From contig NZ_FOOA01000016.1 of the NCBI RefSeq assembly GCF_900113065.1, forward strand, positions 47,109-111,108: a DNA stretch of 64,000 bases. The letters are read 5' to 3'. The notes under the pieces were generated by a model, which had not been told where the DNA came from, made no database searches, and saw only the letters and a list, made by a program, of their open reading frames with translations. The position numbers and the translations under genes were made by a program. Of this stretch, positions 19,277 through 29,486 are shown one piece after another; within the stretch, counting starts at the first letter, position 1; each line of letters starts with the position of its first letter. The DNA is from Aureimonas phyllosphaerae (lineage in GTDB: Bacteria; Pseudomonadota; Alphaproteobacteria; Rhizobiales; Rhizobiaceae).

Positions 19277-19421
19277 TCTGCCCGCCTTCACAAGCTTGGG
19301 GCCGCCCTGCATAAACGGGCATCGGACGGCAGAAGCAGACGCGTGAAGCCAGCCCACGCCGCCGCGGAGGATGAGCCACCGCGGCCGAGGCATCGGCTTT
19401 GCCGTCCGAAGGAGTGAAGCG

Positions 19422-19511
19422 ATGTGGATGATTCCGCTAAGCGTCACGCTTGAGGTGAAAAGGACCCGGAGAGGCTGGCAAGCTATCCTCCGGGCCCAAC
19501 TCTTCATCTAA
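19422..19511 (+). CDS. putative 29-aa small protein or leader peptide
   Basis: The frame starts at an ATG preceded by AAGGAGTG with 6-8 bp spacing, one of the better ribosome-binding sites nearby. It encodes MWMIPLSVTLEVKRTRRGWQ plus nine more residues, with a basic centre and two tryptophans. Codons 14-26 contain an inverted repeat (CCCGGAG with CTCCGGG), so it could be a leader with RNA structure. It lies 78 bp upstream of yggS. I do not recognise a family; translation is unproven. Confidence 0.35.
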   Translation: MWMIPLSVTLEVKRTRRGWQAILRAQLFI

Positions 19512-19589
19512 GGCGACGGGTGTCGGAGTTCGCGCTCCGGCACCCACTCCTCAAAATAGCCGGAAACCCCCGTGCCTTCAAGGAATGCC

Positions 19590-20258
19590 ATGAGCGACAC
19601 CGCCGCCTCCCGCCTCCAGGATATCAAGGCCCGCATCCGCGCGGCCGAGGACGAGGCGGGTCGCGCGCCGGGCTCGGTCGAGCTCGTCACCGTATCCAAG
19701 ACCTTCGATGCCGATGCGATCCGGCCCGTCCTCCAGACCGGCCAGCGCGTCTTCGGCGAGAACCGGGTGCAGGAGGCGGCCGGCAAATGGCCGGCGCTGC
19801 GCGAGGAATTCGCGGGCGTCGAGCTGCACCTCATCGGGCCCCTCCAGTCCAACAAGACCGCCGAGGCAGTGGCGCTCTTCGACGTGATCGAGACGGTGGA
19901 CCGCGAGAAGATCGCCCGCGAGATCGTCCGCGAGATCGCGCGCCAGGGCCGCACGCCGCGGCTCTACGTCCAGGTCGACATCGGCGAGGAGGAACAGAAG
20001 GCGGGCGTGCCGCCGCGCGAGGCCGTCGATTTCGTGCGCCGGTGCCGCGAGGACTTCGGCCTCGCGATCGAGGGACTGATGTGCATTCCCCCGGTGGACG
20101 AGCATCCCGGCCCCTATTTCGCGCTTCTCCAGAAGCTCGCCGGCGAGGCCGGGGTCGAGAAGCTGTCCATGGGCATGTCGGGCGACTTCGAGCGCGCGAT
20201 CCCGTTCGGGGCGACGAGCGTTCGCGTCGGCTCGGCGATCTTCGGCTCGCGCGGCTAG
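19590..20258 (+). CDS. YggS-family pyridoxal-phosphate homeostasis protein
   Basis: A 222-aa PLP-binding protein of the YggS/PLPBP family, a fold-type III alanine-racemase-like barrel without known catalysis, involved in vitamin B6 homeostasis. Seen: LVTVSKTFDADAIRP near residue 33 with the PLP lysine, FGENRVQEA near 56, LHLIGPLQSNKT near 79, MCIPP near 157 and LSMGMSGDFERAI near 190. The ATG at 19590 is preceded by AAGGA; the six-codon-longer start lacks one. Confidence 0.93.
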   Translation: MSDTAASRLQDIKARIRAAEDEAGRAPGSVELVTVSKTFDADAIRPVLQTGQRVFGENRVQEAAGKWPALREEFAGVELHLIGPLQSNKTAEAVALFDVIETVDREKIAREIVREIARQGRTPRLYVQVDIGEEEQKAGVPPREAVDFVRRCREDFGLAIEGLMCIPPVDEHPGPYFALLQKLAGEAGVEKLSMGMSGDFERAIPFGATSVRVGSAIFGSRG

Positions 20259-20476
20259 CGGCGGCGGGGCAGGGGAGGCGGCATCGCCGTCACCCTCGAG
20301 GCTGTAGGGCAGGACGAACCTGCGGGGGTCCCGTGCGATCCACGCGGGCGGGCGTCGGTTCCCGTGGGTGCCATGCGCCTTATATCCTGCCGTCCAGCCT
20401 CCGGGACGATGACCCGGCGAGGCCTGGCGGGCCGGCCCTTCGAGCCGGCGCGCCCTTGCAGCATTGGATCCCCGCC

Positions 20477-21547
20477 TTGAGCGAGCTTGCACCCCACCCG
20501 GCCTCCGTCCCCCCGCGCCTCGCCTACCGCACGGTCACCATGGCGGCGATCGTCCTCGGGATGCTGCTTCTCGTCGTCATCTTCGCCTTTGCGGCCTCGG
20601 CTTTCTTCCTGATCTTCGCGGGGCTCCTGATCGCTGCGATCTTCTGCGGCCTCGCGCGGCTCCTGCAGCGGCTCGGGCTGCCGCGCATGGTGGCGCTCGG
20701 CCTCGTCTATCTCCTGACCTTCGCCCTCATCATCGCCCCCGTCGCCTGGGGCGGAGTGACGATCGTGCAGCAGTTCAACGATCTCCTGGCCGGCGTGCGC
20801 GATCAGGCCGACCAGCTGATGAGCCAGCTGAGCGCGCTCGGCCTGCCGGTCGAGAAGGAGATCACGTCCGGCGACCTCCAGTCGCTCCTGCCCGACCCGT
20901 CCGGTGTCGTGTCCTCGGCCGGCCGGGCGCTGTTCGGGGCACTGGGGGGCCTCGGCAACTTCTTCATCGTCCTGTTCCTGGCGATCTTCGTGTCGTGGCA
21001 GCCGAGCCTCTACCGAAACGGGCTGGTTTCGCTGTTCCCGAAGGAAAAGCGCGCGCGCATCGGCGAGGTGCTCGACCGCAGCGCCCACTCGCTCCTGATG
21101 TGGGTGGCGGGCGACGCCGTCTCGATGGCGCTGATCTTCTCGGTGTCCTGGGCGGGCCTCTGGGCGATCGGGGTCAACAACGCCTTCCTCCTAGCATTGC
21201 AGGCCGGGCTCCTCGCCTTCATCCCGACGCTTGGCGCCTTCGTCGCCGGCGTCATCATCGTGCTGGCGGCGCTGGCGCAGGGTGTCGACATGGCGCTCTG
21301 GGCGCTTGGCCTCTACGTCGTCCTGCAGGGCATCGAGAGCAACATCGCCCAGCCGATCGCCCAGCGTTACACGACCGCGCTGCCGCCCGCGCTCACCATG
21401 TCGGCGCAGGTGATCTTCGGCCTCCTGTTCGGCCTTCTCGGTTTCGTGCTCGCCGTGCCCGTGGTCGCCGTCCTGATGACGCTGGTGCAGGAACTCTACG
21501 TCCGCGACGTTCTCGGCGGTCCGGTGGAGGCGGAGGACGGGCGCTGA
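20477..21547 (+). CDS. AI-2E family transporter (PerM-like permease)
   Basis: A 356-aa polytopic membrane protein with about eight hydrophobic helices and the family pattern: two helices at the N-terminus, a soluble stretch near residues 100-150, then [35 protein letters not shown] and a C-terminal [19 protein letters not shown] segment. Some members export autoinducer-2 but most have no known substrate. The start is uncertain: a TTG at 20477 gives a short cytoplasmic lead, whereas an ATG at 20540 would begin right at helix 1. Neither has a good ribosome-binding site. Confidence 0.85.
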   Translation: MSELAPHPASVPPRLAYRTVTMAAIVLGMLLLVVIFAFAASAFFLIFAGLLIAAIFCGLARLLQRLGLPRMVALGLVYLLTFALIIAPVAWGGVTIVQQFNDLLAGVRDQADQLMSQLSALGLPVEKEITSGDLQSLLPDPSGVVSSAGRALFGALGGLGNFFIVLFLAIFVSWQPSLYRNGLVSLFPKEKRARIGEVLDRSAHSLLMWVAGDAVSMALIFSVSWAGLWAIGVNNAFLLALQAGLLAFIPTLGAFVAGVIIVLAALAQGVDMALWALGLYVVLQGIESNIAQPIAQRYTTALPPALTMSAQVIFGLLFGLLGFVLAVPVVAVLMTLVQELYVRDVLGGPVEAEDGR

Positions 21548-21665
21548 GGGCGGCTTTTCTGGCGCACGGCAGTTTTCTCGGCGCGCGACCCGTTCTAGGT
21601 TCACCTCCGCGCCGTCGGGAGCGGCGCCGGCACGAAGAGGTGCCGAGAGGAGGGAGACCTTTGAC

Positions 21666-23615
<1,950 letters not shown>

Positions 23616-23627
23616 CGGCCTTGAGGG

Positions 23628-23663
23628 ACCGGGGCGCCGCCCGAATGCGAAGGGCGCCCCGGT
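23628..23663. terminator. bidirectional hairpin between acs and HD-GYP gene
   Basis: ACCGGGGCGCC at 23628-23638 pairs perfectly with GGCGCCCCGGT at 23653-23663. It fills the 48-bp gap between two convergent genes, consistent with a shared terminator, although T runs are short. Confidence 0.6.
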
Positions 23664-24632
23664 TCAAGGGTCCGGCCGGCGGGCGGTTTCCCCGGTCACG
23701 CCGATGCTGACGAAGAACTGGCCGAGCAGCACGCGGTCGAAATGGCCGTCCCATTCCCACATCCGGCGGTAGGCGGTCTTGGCCGACCAGGCCTCCTTGT
23801 AGGGACGGACCGAGGTGACGGCGTCGTAGACGTCGCAGATCGCGGCGATGCGCACCGCCTGGGACAGCTGGTCGCCCTGCAGCCCATCGGGATAGCCGCG
23901 ACCGTCGATCCGCTCGTGGTGATGGAGGCAGACGTCCCGCACCATGTCCGACACGTCCTGGCTCTGCAGGATCCGGAACCCTTCCTGCGGGTGTGTCCGC
24001 ACGATCTCGATCTCCTCCTCGCTGAGCGAGCCGGGCTTGCCGAGAATCTCGCTCGGCAGCGTTACCTTGCCGATGTCGTGGAGGAGGCCGGCGAGCCCCA
24101 GCTGCTGCACCATGTCCTCGTCGAGGTGCAGGAAGCGCCCGAAATGCGTCATCAAGGCGCAGACCGCGACGGAATGAAGAAAGCTGTACTCGTCCTTGGA
24201 CTTCAGGCGCGTGATGCCGAGAAGCGCACGGGGGCGATGGCGCATCGCGACCGCGACCTCCTCCACCACGGCTCTCGCCTGGCCGGGATCGATCGAGGCC
24301 CCGTCGCGGATCGCGGCGAAGATCTGGCGCATCGCCGAATGGGTCCGGCGCAGCGTCTCCTTGGCCTTCACCACCTCGGGGTCCGGGGCCGTCGAGGCGG
24401 CGGCCGCAACCTTCGGGGGCGCAAGAGGTGCGACCGGGCCCTGCGTCGGGCCGACGCCCTTGTCGAGATCGATCACGACGGCCGAGATGCGGCTGTCGCG
24501 AATGCGGGCCACCGCCGCGTCGTCGTCGATGCGATGGCTGCGGAACCAGATCGGCACGTCGATCCAGGCGCCCTCGACATGGTCGACGAACATGCCGATC
24601 CTTGCCTGACGCCGGTCGATCCGCAACAGCAT
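23664..24632 (-). CDS. HD-GYP domain cyclic-di-GMP phosphodiesterase with DUF3391
   Basis: A 322-aa cytoplasmic protein. Residues 1-60 match DUF3391 (IGMFVDHVEG, DVPIWFRS), and residues 120-310 form an HD-GYP domain: HSVAVCALM near 153, HDIGKVTLP near 183, HPQEGFRIL near 213, HHHERIDGRGYPDGL near 236. The HDxGYP signature is intact as H..RIDGRGYP, so c-di-GMP hydrolysis is likely. There is no receiver or membrane segment. An AGGGGGA ribosome-binding site precedes the ATG. It is divergent from the small peptide unit at 24812. Confidence 0.92.
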   Translation of the reverse strand: MLLRIDRRQARIGMFVDHVEGAWIDVPIWFRSHRIDDDAAVARIRDSRISAVVIDLDKGVGPTQGPVAPLAPPKVAAAASTAPDPEVVKAKETLRRTHSAMRQIFAAIRDGASIDPGQARAVVEEVAVAMRHRPRALLGITRLKSKDEYSFLHSVAVCALMTHFGRFLHLDEDMVQQLGLAGLLHDIGKVTLPSEILGKPGSLSEEEIEIVRTHPQEGFRILQSQDVSDMVRDVCLHHHERIDGRGYPDGLQGDQLSQAVRIAAICDVYDAVTSVRPYKEAWSAKTAYRRMWEWDGHFDRVLLGQFFVSIGVTGETARRPDP

Positions 24633-24746
24633 CCGAAAGTCCCCCTGCCCGAAGGGTACATTGACCGGGGAAGGTTTAAAGGGTGGTTTGCGATTTTCTT
24701 GCGGCTCGACCGATCGTCGCTTGAAAGATTCGGCGACGGGCGCCCC

Positions 24747-24775
24747 TTGCGCGTTCCCCCGACCGATCCCATACT
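24747..24775 (+). promoter_or_regulatory. putative promoter of the 25-aa peptide unit
   Basis: A -35-like TTGCGC at 24747-24752 and a -10-like CATACT at 24770-24775 are separated by 17 bp. The transcript would begin near 24782, leaving a 5' leader of about 30 nt carrying only the ribosome-binding site. This is a motif-based prediction. Confidence 0.45.
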
Positions 24776-24811
24776 CTGATCATGTTCAACGAAGCGAAAG
24801 GAGGTGATCCG

Positions 24812-24889
24812 ATGTCGAGTGGTTTTCCTATGCCGGCCGGGTCCATGGATACGACGATGGTGAAGGGGCAGCCTTCTTCTCGCATCTGA
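24812..24889 (+). CDS. putative 25-aa peptide with near-perfect Shine-Dalgarno
   Basis: The ATG is preceded by GAAAGGAGGTGATCC, a 15-nt perfect complement to the usual 3' end of 16S rRNA, ending 1 bp before the start codon. The peptide is MSSGFPMPAGSMDTTMVKGQ plus PSSRI, with four methionines and no hydrophobic segment. A promoter-like sequence lies about 40 bp upstream and an intrinsic terminator ends the unit at 24982, so this would be a roughly 200-nt self-contained transcript. I do not recognise the peptide. It could be a small protein, a leader for attenuation of DUF1003, or part of a dual-function RNA. Confidence 0.5.
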   Translation: MSSGFPMPAGSMDTTMVKGQPSSRI

Positions 24890-24950
24890 CGATCTGATGC
24901 GCCCTGCCTCAGGGTCCGCATCGGACCTGCCGGCGTGGCTTTGATCACGG

Positions 24951-24982
24951 AAAGGCCGCTCTCCCCGGAGAGCGGCCTTTTT
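24951..24982 (+). terminator. intrinsic terminator after the 25-aa peptide
   Basis: AAAGGCCGCTCTCC pairs with GGAGAGCGGCCTTT, forming a perfect stem of at least 13 bp with a tiny loop and ending in TTTTT. A second hairpin, GATGCG...CGCATC enclosing CCCTG/CAGGG, lies just upstream at about 24896-24922 and might compete or fold separately. Confidence 0.9.
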
Positions 24983-25136
24983 CATGCGCCGTCCGACCCG
25001 CCGCCCGCGCATGGCAGGCCTGCATCGGAGACGGTTTCCACCGCCATCACGGGGACTTGACCAAGACACCCCCGAGGCGCATATCCCCATCGAGCCGCGA
25101 GGCTCATCCCAGTCATCAGCCGATCCCGAGAGGATC

Positions 25137-25196
25137 ATGTCCAGCAACGATCTCAGTCGATCGACCGAGCCGCTTTCGCGGTCGCGCCGGAGCTGA
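25137..25196 (+). CDS. possible 19-aa leader peptide upstream of DUF1003
   Basis: ATG preceded by GAGAGGA at short spacing; encodes MSSNDLSRSTEPLSRSRRS, rich in serine and arginine. It ends 59 bp before the DUF1003 start, and a small hairpin (GAGCC with GGCTC, near 25092-25105) lies upstream. It could be a regulatory leader of the DUF1003 mRNA. No family was recognised and it may be chance. Confidence 0.25.
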   Translation: MSSNDLSRSTEPLSRSRRS

Positions 25197-25255
25197 TCCG
25201 TCGGCTCACCGGGCGACGTCCGCGACAAGCGGCCGGTCGTCCCAAAGGTGAGCCC

Positions 25256-25738
25256 ATGAACGCGGCAATCCGTTACGTCGCCGGCCGTCTGCGCCGGACC
25301 ACCGCCACCCGTGATCCCCACGAGGTGTTCGCCGAAGGCATGACCTTCGGGGAGCGCTTGGCCGACCGCGTCGCTGCCGTCGGCGGCTCATGGAGCTTCA
25401 TCATCGGCTTCGCGGTGTTCCTCGTCGCCTGGGCGGTGCTCAACACCGTGATCCTGGCGGCCAGCGCCTTCGATCCGTTTCCCTTCATCTTCCTGAACCT
25501 GATGCTCTCGATGCTGGCGGCGCTCCAGGCGCCGATCATCATGATGAGCCAGAACCGGCAGGCGGCGAAGGACCGTCTCGAGGCACGGCTCGACTACGAG
25601 ACCAACATCCGCGCCGAGGCGCAGATCCTGGCTCTCTCGGACGAGCTGTCCGCCATGCGCGAGGACATGCGCCTCCTGATGGCGGCCGTCGGGGCGACGG
25701 GCGAGGAGCCCGCAGCGAAGGCCCGCTATCAGGCGTAG
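25256..25738 (+). CDS. DUF1003 family membrane protein
   Basis: A 160-aa protein with two hydrophobic segments near residues 45-68 and 74-95, matching DUF1003: FGERLADRVAAVGGSWSFIIGF, then FDPFPFIFLNLMLSMLAALQAPIIMMSQNRQ and a charged helical C-terminus beginning AAKDRLEARLDYETN. The function of the family is unknown. AAAGGTGAG precedes the start. Its end overlaps the convergent cfa gene by 10 bp. The long upstream region with two short frames and a terminator suggests post-transcriptional control. Confidence 0.88.
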   Translation: MNAAIRYVAGRLRRTTATRDPHEVFAEGMTFGERLADRVAAVGGSWSFIIGFAVFLVAWAVLNTVILAASAFDPFPFIFLNLMLSMLAALQAPIIMMSQNRQAAKDRLEARLDYETNIRAEAQILALSDELSAMREDMRLLMAAVGATGEEPAAKARYQA

Positions 25739-27021
25739 AGGTCGGCCCGCGTCGGGGGCAGGCCCGACGGACCCTTGTCGCGTTTCGAGACGAGGGTCTG
25801 GTTGATCATCACCGTGCCGCGCTCGAAGGCGAGGGCGCAGCCGGCGAGATACAGGAGCCAGAGGCGGGTGACGGGTGCGCCCGCTTCCGTGGCCGCGGCC
25901 TCGAAGTTCGCCTCCAGCCGCTCCGCCCAGATCCGGCACGTGCGCCCGTAGTGCTCGCGCCAGTTCTCGACGTCGTGCACCTCGAAGCGGTGCGCCTCGA
26001 GCTTCTGCAGCGAGTGGCCGATATAGTCGAGCTCGCCGCCCGGGAAGATGAATCGGGTGATGGCGCGATACTCGCGCGAGCCCTTGTGGAAGGTCTCCAG
26101 GTCCCGCTTGGCGGGCCGGGCGATCGTGTGGTGCAGGTAGAGCCCGCGCGGGCGCAGGAGCTTGCGCACGGCGCCGAAATAGGCGTCGTGGTTCCGGAAG
26201 CCGACATGCTCGAACATGCCGATCGAGGCGATCTTGTCGAACGTGCCGGTCAGCTCTTGGTAGGGCTTCAGCTCGATCGTGATCCGGTCCTCCAGCCCCG
26301 CCTCGCGCACGCGGCGCGTGGCCAGATCGAACTGGGCCTTGGACAGGGTGACGCCGTGCCCCGTCACGCCATGGCGCGAGGCGGCGTGGATCAGGAGCGC
26401 CCCCCAGCCGCAGCCGATGTCGAGGAAGCGCTCGCCGGGCTGGAGCCGCAGCTTGCGGCAGATCATCTCCAGCTTGTCTTCCTGCGCCTTGTCGATGTCG
26501 TCGTGCCAGCCGTCGAAATAGGCGCAGGAATAGACCATGCGCCGGTCGAGGAAGAGCTCGTAGAAGCGGTTCGAGACGTCGTAGTGGTACTGGATCGCCT
26601 GCTTGGTGGAGCCGCTGGCGCCGGCATCCGCGCCGGCTTCCGCGGTCGCGGCCGGGCCGGACTTGCGCAGCCGCCAGAGCGAGGGAAGGAGCGTGACGAG
26701 CCGGCGCTTGTCGAGCTTCTTCCAGGCGCCCTTCGCCTTGGCTCTCGCGCCGCGTTGTCCGGCAAGATCCAGGAACGAGCCGCCGACCACGTCGATCGTC
26801 CCGTCCATCCAGAAGCCGAGCAGCGTCTCGACGCGCGGGCTGAAGGCGAGGCGCGCGACCGCGTCGGCTCGGCGCACGAGAAGCGCCGGCCCGTCCGGCG
26901 CGCCGATCCGCTCGCCGGTCCACAGGACGACGGGAAAGCCGGGATCGAGCGTGCGCACGAGGTCGCCGATCGCGGCGGCGACGCGCGCCTCGTCGGCGGA
27001 GGGGGCAGGGGAGGGGGTCAT
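25729..27021 (-). CDS. cyclopropane-fatty-acyl-phospholipid synthase family methyltransferase
   Basis: The 430-aa protein has an N-terminal lipid-binding type domain and a C-terminal SAM-dependent methyltransferase: QYHYDVSNRFYELFLD near residue 145, FLDIGCGWGALLIHAA near 200 as SAM motif I, FDKIASIGMFEHVG near 266, and YLHHTIARP plus KYIFPGGEL-like FIFPGGELDYIGHS near 325. This is the Cfa/mycolic-acid methyltransferase fold that methylenates unsaturated acyl chains in membranes. I chose the ATG at 27021 over a GTG two codons upstream. A parS site lies 16 bp upstream of the start. Confidence 0.92.
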   Translation of the reverse strand: MTPSPAPSADEARVAAAIGDLVRTLDPGFPVVLWTGERIGAPDGPALLVRRADAVARLAFSPRVETLLGFWMDGTIDVVGGSFLDLAGQRGARAKAKGAWKKLDKRRLVTLLPSLWRLRKSGPAATAEAGADAGASGSTKQAIQYHYDVSNRFYELFLDRRMVYSCAYFDGWHDDIDKAQEDKLEMICRKLRLQPGERFLDIGCGWGALLIHAASRHGVTGHGVTLSKAQFDLATRRVREAGLEDRITIELKPYQELTGTFDKIASIGMFEHVGFRNHDAYFGAVRKLLRPRGLYLHHTIARPAKRDLETFHKGSREYRAITRFIFPGGELDYIGHSLQKLEAHRFEVHDVENWREHYGRTCRIWAERLEANFEAAATEAGAPVTRLWLLYLAGCALAFERGTVMINQTLVSKRDKGPSGLPPTRADLYA

Positions 27022-27036
27022 GCGCACCGGCGTCTG

Positions 27037-27052
27037 CGTTTCACGTGAAACC
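27037..27052. promoter_or_regulatory. parS: parS site upstream of cfa gene
   Basis: The inner 14 bp GTTTCACGTGAAAC is perfect; the two outermost bases differ from the 16-bp consensus. It lies in the 5' region of the cfa-like gene, between it and sugE. Confidence 0.85.
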
Positions 27053-27097
27053 CTTCTAGACCGCCGGCCGTCGCCCTGCCACCCGCCATCGCCGGTT

Positions 27098-27418
27098 TCA
27101 GGACGAGGGCGCCGCCTTCATCAGGACGATGCCCGACAGGATCAGCGCGGCGGCCAGAAGGCGCATCGGATGGGCGCTATCGCCGAACCAGACGAGACCG
27201 ACGAGAAACGCGCCGAGCGCGCCGATGCCGGTCCACACGGCATAGGCCGTGCCGAGCGGCAGGGTGCGCATGGCGGCGGCGAGAAGCCCGAAGCTGCCGA
27301 GCATCAACACGATGGTGAGGACGGTCGGCACGAGCTTGGTGAAGCCGGCGGACTGCTTCATTGCCGACGCCCAGCCGATTTCGAGAAGGCCGGCGACGAC
27401 CAGATAGACCCAGGGCAT
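27098..27418 (-). CDS. SMR family transporter, SugE/Gdx-like guanidinium exporter
   Basis: A 106-aa protein with four transmembrane helices. It starts MPWVYLVVAGLLEIGWASAMK with the essential membrane glutamate near residue 13, followed by GFTKLVPT, LPLGTAYAVWTGIGALGAF near 53 and FGDSAHPMR. The GFTxLxP and GTAYAVWTGIG signatures fit the SugE/Gdx branch, which exports guanidinium and small quaternary ammonium compounds, better than EmrE. The start at 27418 begins the conserved N-terminal helix; a longer frame is not supported. No guanidine riboswitch was noticed upstream. Confidence 0.88.
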   Translation of the reverse strand: MPWVYLVVAGLLEIGWASAMKQSAGFTKLVPTVLTIVLMLGSFGLLAAAMRTLPLGTAYAVWTGIGALGAFLVGLVWFGDSAHPMRLLAAALILSGIVLMKAAPSS

Positions 27419-27549
27419 GATGTGTCCCGCGTTGTGCGAACCGGGTCGTCCCGAAAGGAAGGGCGCTCGATGCGCCGGGGCGCGGTCGTCCGCTGCCCCG
27501 GTCCTGCAGATGGGACCGGGGCCGCCGGGTTCAAGGCATGCGAGACCCG

Positions 27550-28029
27550 TCAGCCGCGCCCGGCGCCCGCGCCCTCGCGCCGCGCGCCGACCGTCGCGCA
27601 CCAGTCGCGGCGGCGTCCGCCGTCATAGGCATCGACGAGGCCTTCGCGCAGCAACCGGGCGCCGAGGTCGCTCTCGCCCGAGGTCGCGACGTCGGCGAGC
27701 ACGCGTCCGAAATACTTGTCGCCCGAGACCCGCGTCAGCCAGACCGGCCCCTTGCCGACGAGGGCGGCGAGGCGGTCGCGCGCGTCGCGGGCCGCCGCCG
27801 TCTCGGCCGCGCAGGCGCCCTTCAGCTCCGGCGCGTCGACGCCGCGCAGGCGCACGGCGACCTGCACCGTCTGCATCGGCCAGATCAGCGCCTCGACCTC
27901 GATCGTGTCGCCGTCGCGCACCTTCACCACATGCGCGAGCACCGGGCCGCCGACCTCGCGCGGAAGCTCCTGCGCAAGGCTCGGCGAGATGCCCGACAGG
28001 GCGAGAAGCAGGGGGAGGGCGAGTCTCAT
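27550..28029 (-). CDS. secreted thermonuclease-like (SNase domain) protein
   Basis: A 159-aa protein with a signal peptide (MRLALPLLLALSGISPSLAQ). The SNase OB-fold is visible as VVKVRDGDTIEVEAL near residue 35, VAVRLRGVDAPELKGACAAE near 58 and a GRVLADV strand near 107. Conserved Asp and Arg of staphylococcal nuclease are present (DGDTIE, RLRGVDAPE), so nuclease activity is plausible in the periplasm or outside. It is 131 bp from sugE on the same strand. Confidence 0.85.
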   Translation of the reverse strand: MRLALPLLLALSGISPSLAQELPREVGGPVLAHVVKVRDGDTIEVEALIWPMQTVQVAVRLRGVDAPELKGACAAETAAARDARDRLAALVGKGPVWLTRVSGDKYFGRVLADVATSGESDLGARLLREGLVDAYDGGRRRDWCATVGARREGAGAGRG

Positions 28030-28133
28030 CGATCCAGTCTGGCACGGCTAGGGTTAAATTCCCATAACCGGCCTGCTTCTCGAATGTTCCCGGCACGGTT
28101 CGACGTCCGCGCAGGACCTCTATCCTACGACAT

Positions 28134-28349
28134 TCAAAAGTCGGAGATGATGCCGTTCTTTTCCCAGTCGCCGAAGCGCGTCGGCTCGGCGCCGCCGCGC
28201 CCGTTCACTTCCTCCGGCCGCCGCGCCTTCTCCTCGGCGGCGCGGCGCGCCTCGGCCTCTTCCAGCGCGCGGCGGGCGGCGGGGGGCAGGTCTTCGCGGC
28301 GCCTCGGCGAAGGCTCGGGCGCCGGGGACGGAGCTGGTGTGTCGGACAT
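28134..28349 (-). CDS. DUF1674 protein (SDHAF4-like)
   Basis: A 71-aa protein with a proline- and arginine-rich disordered N-terminus, a charged alanine/glutamate helix and the invariant C-terminus RPEEVNGRGGAEPTRFGDWE followed by KNGIISDF, which defines DUF1674. The eukaryotic homologue SDHAF4 assists flavinylated SdhA during succinate dehydrogenase assembly. The start at 28349 matches the usual small size; the upstream extension is arbitrary. It is divergent from htpX, a neighbourhood often seen in related genomes. Confidence 0.85.
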   Translation of the reverse strand: MSDTPAPSPAPEPSPRRREDLPPAARRALEEAEARRAAEEKARRPEEVNGRGGAEPTRFGDWEKNGIISDF

Positions 28350-28510
28350 GGTCGGGCTCACGGCAACGGGATCGGATGGAGACCGGGTGCCCGCCTCGCC
28401 GGCGTTGACCGCAAAGGGGCGGGTCCCCAGTTTCTGTCGCAACAGATCGGCGCCCGCGGCCCGCTTGGCAAGTGCGGCCGTCCGTCCCGAGCATCGGAGG
28501 CCCGCGACCC

Positions 28511-29476
28511 ATGAACCACGTGAAGACCGCCATGCTGATCGCCGGGATGACGGCCCTCTTCATGGGGGTCGGGTTCCTCATCGGGGGCGGGCGCGGCATG
28601 GCCGTCGCCTTCGCCATCGCGGCGGCGATGAACCTCTTCTCCTACTGGAACGCCGACAAGATGGTGCTGCGCATGCACCACGCGCGGGAGGTGGATGGGG
28701 CGAGCGCCCCCGAATACCATCGCATCGTCGCCGAGCTCGCCGCGCGCGCCGGCCTGCCGATGCCGCGCGTCTATGTCATCGAGAACGACCAGCCGAACGC
28801 CTTTGCCACCGGCCGCAATCCGCAGAACGCCGCCGTCGCGGCCACGACCGGCCTCCTGCAGCGCCTGACGCCCGAGGAGGTCGCCGGGGTGATGGCGCAC
28901 GAACTCGCCCACGTCCAGAACCGCGACACCTTGACGATGACAGTCACGGCGACGCTGGCCGGCGCGATCTCGATGCTCGGCAACTTCGCCTTCTTTCTCG
29001 GTGGCAGCCGCGACAGCAACAACCCGCTCGGCGGAATCGGCGTGCTGCTTGCGATGATCGTCGCGCCGTTTGCCGCGATGATCGTCCAGATGGCGATCTC
29101 GCGCACCCGCGAATATTCGGCCGACCGTCGCGGCGCCGAAATCTGTGGCAACCCGATGTGGCTCGCCTCCGCGCTCGCCAAGATCGCCAATGCCGCCGGC
29201 CGCACGGTGAACATCGACGCCGAGCGCAATCCGGCGACGGCCCACATGTTCATCATCAACCCTTTGAACGGCCAGCGCATGGACGGGCTGTTCTCGACCC
29301 ATCCCGACACGCAGAACCGCATCGACGCGCTGGCCGCGATGGCGGGCGAGATGGGCGCGAGCGCCGTGACGGCGTCGCCCCGCGCCGCGGCGGCACCGGC
29401 CGCCACGGCGGCCCGCCCCGGTCCCTGGAGCCGTGCCGGCCGCGCGGCGAAGCCCCGCAAGGGGCCGTGGGGCTGA
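28511..29476 (+). CDS. htpX: zinc metalloprotease HtpX
   Basis: HtpX is an inner-membrane M48 protease for quality control of misfolded membrane proteins. The 321-aa product has N-terminal helices (residues 5-45), the zinc motif HELAH near residue 131 in [13 protein letters not shown], further helices near 150 and 185, and the downstream glutamate in [12 protein letters not shown] near 209. The C-terminus is alanine/proline-rich. The ATG at 28511 follows GGAGG at 11 bp. The gene ends 10 bp from the convergent ankyrin gene. Confidence 0.95.
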   Translation: MNHVKTAMLIAGMTALFMGVGFLIGGGRGMAVAFAIAAAMNLFSYWNADKMVLRMHHAREVDGASAPEYHRIVAELAARAGLPMPRVYVIENDQPNAFATGRNPQNAAVAATTGLLQRLTPEEVAGVMAHELAHVQNRDTLTMTVTATLAGAISMLGNFAFFLGGSRDSNNPLGGIGVLLAMIVAPFAAMIVQMAISRTREYSADRRGAEICGNPMWLASALAKIANAAGRTVNIDAERNPATAHMFIINPLNGQRMDGLFSTHPDTQNRIDALAAMAGEMGASAVTASPRAAAAPAATAARPGPWSRAGRAAKPRKGPWG

Positions 29477-29486
29477 CGGGCGGGTG

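Larger units (their letters stand above)
19199..19589. other. intergenic region between leuS and yggS
   Basis: A 391-bp gap between divergent genes. It holds a 14-bp AT-rich palindrome at 19263-19276 (possible operator) and a short open frame at 19422-19511 with a good ribosome-binding site. No tRNA or known RNA family was recognised. Confidence 0.6.

Noticed and set aside
16541..19417. A 958-codon plus-strand frame opposite leuS
   Set aside because: Antisense to an unmistakable leucyl-tRNA synthetase; no domain and biased composition.
27098..27601. Longer 167-codon version of the SugE-like gene
   Set aside because: The extra N-terminus is arginine-rich and precedes a normal first transmembrane helix. 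The 106-residue form equals the SMR family length.
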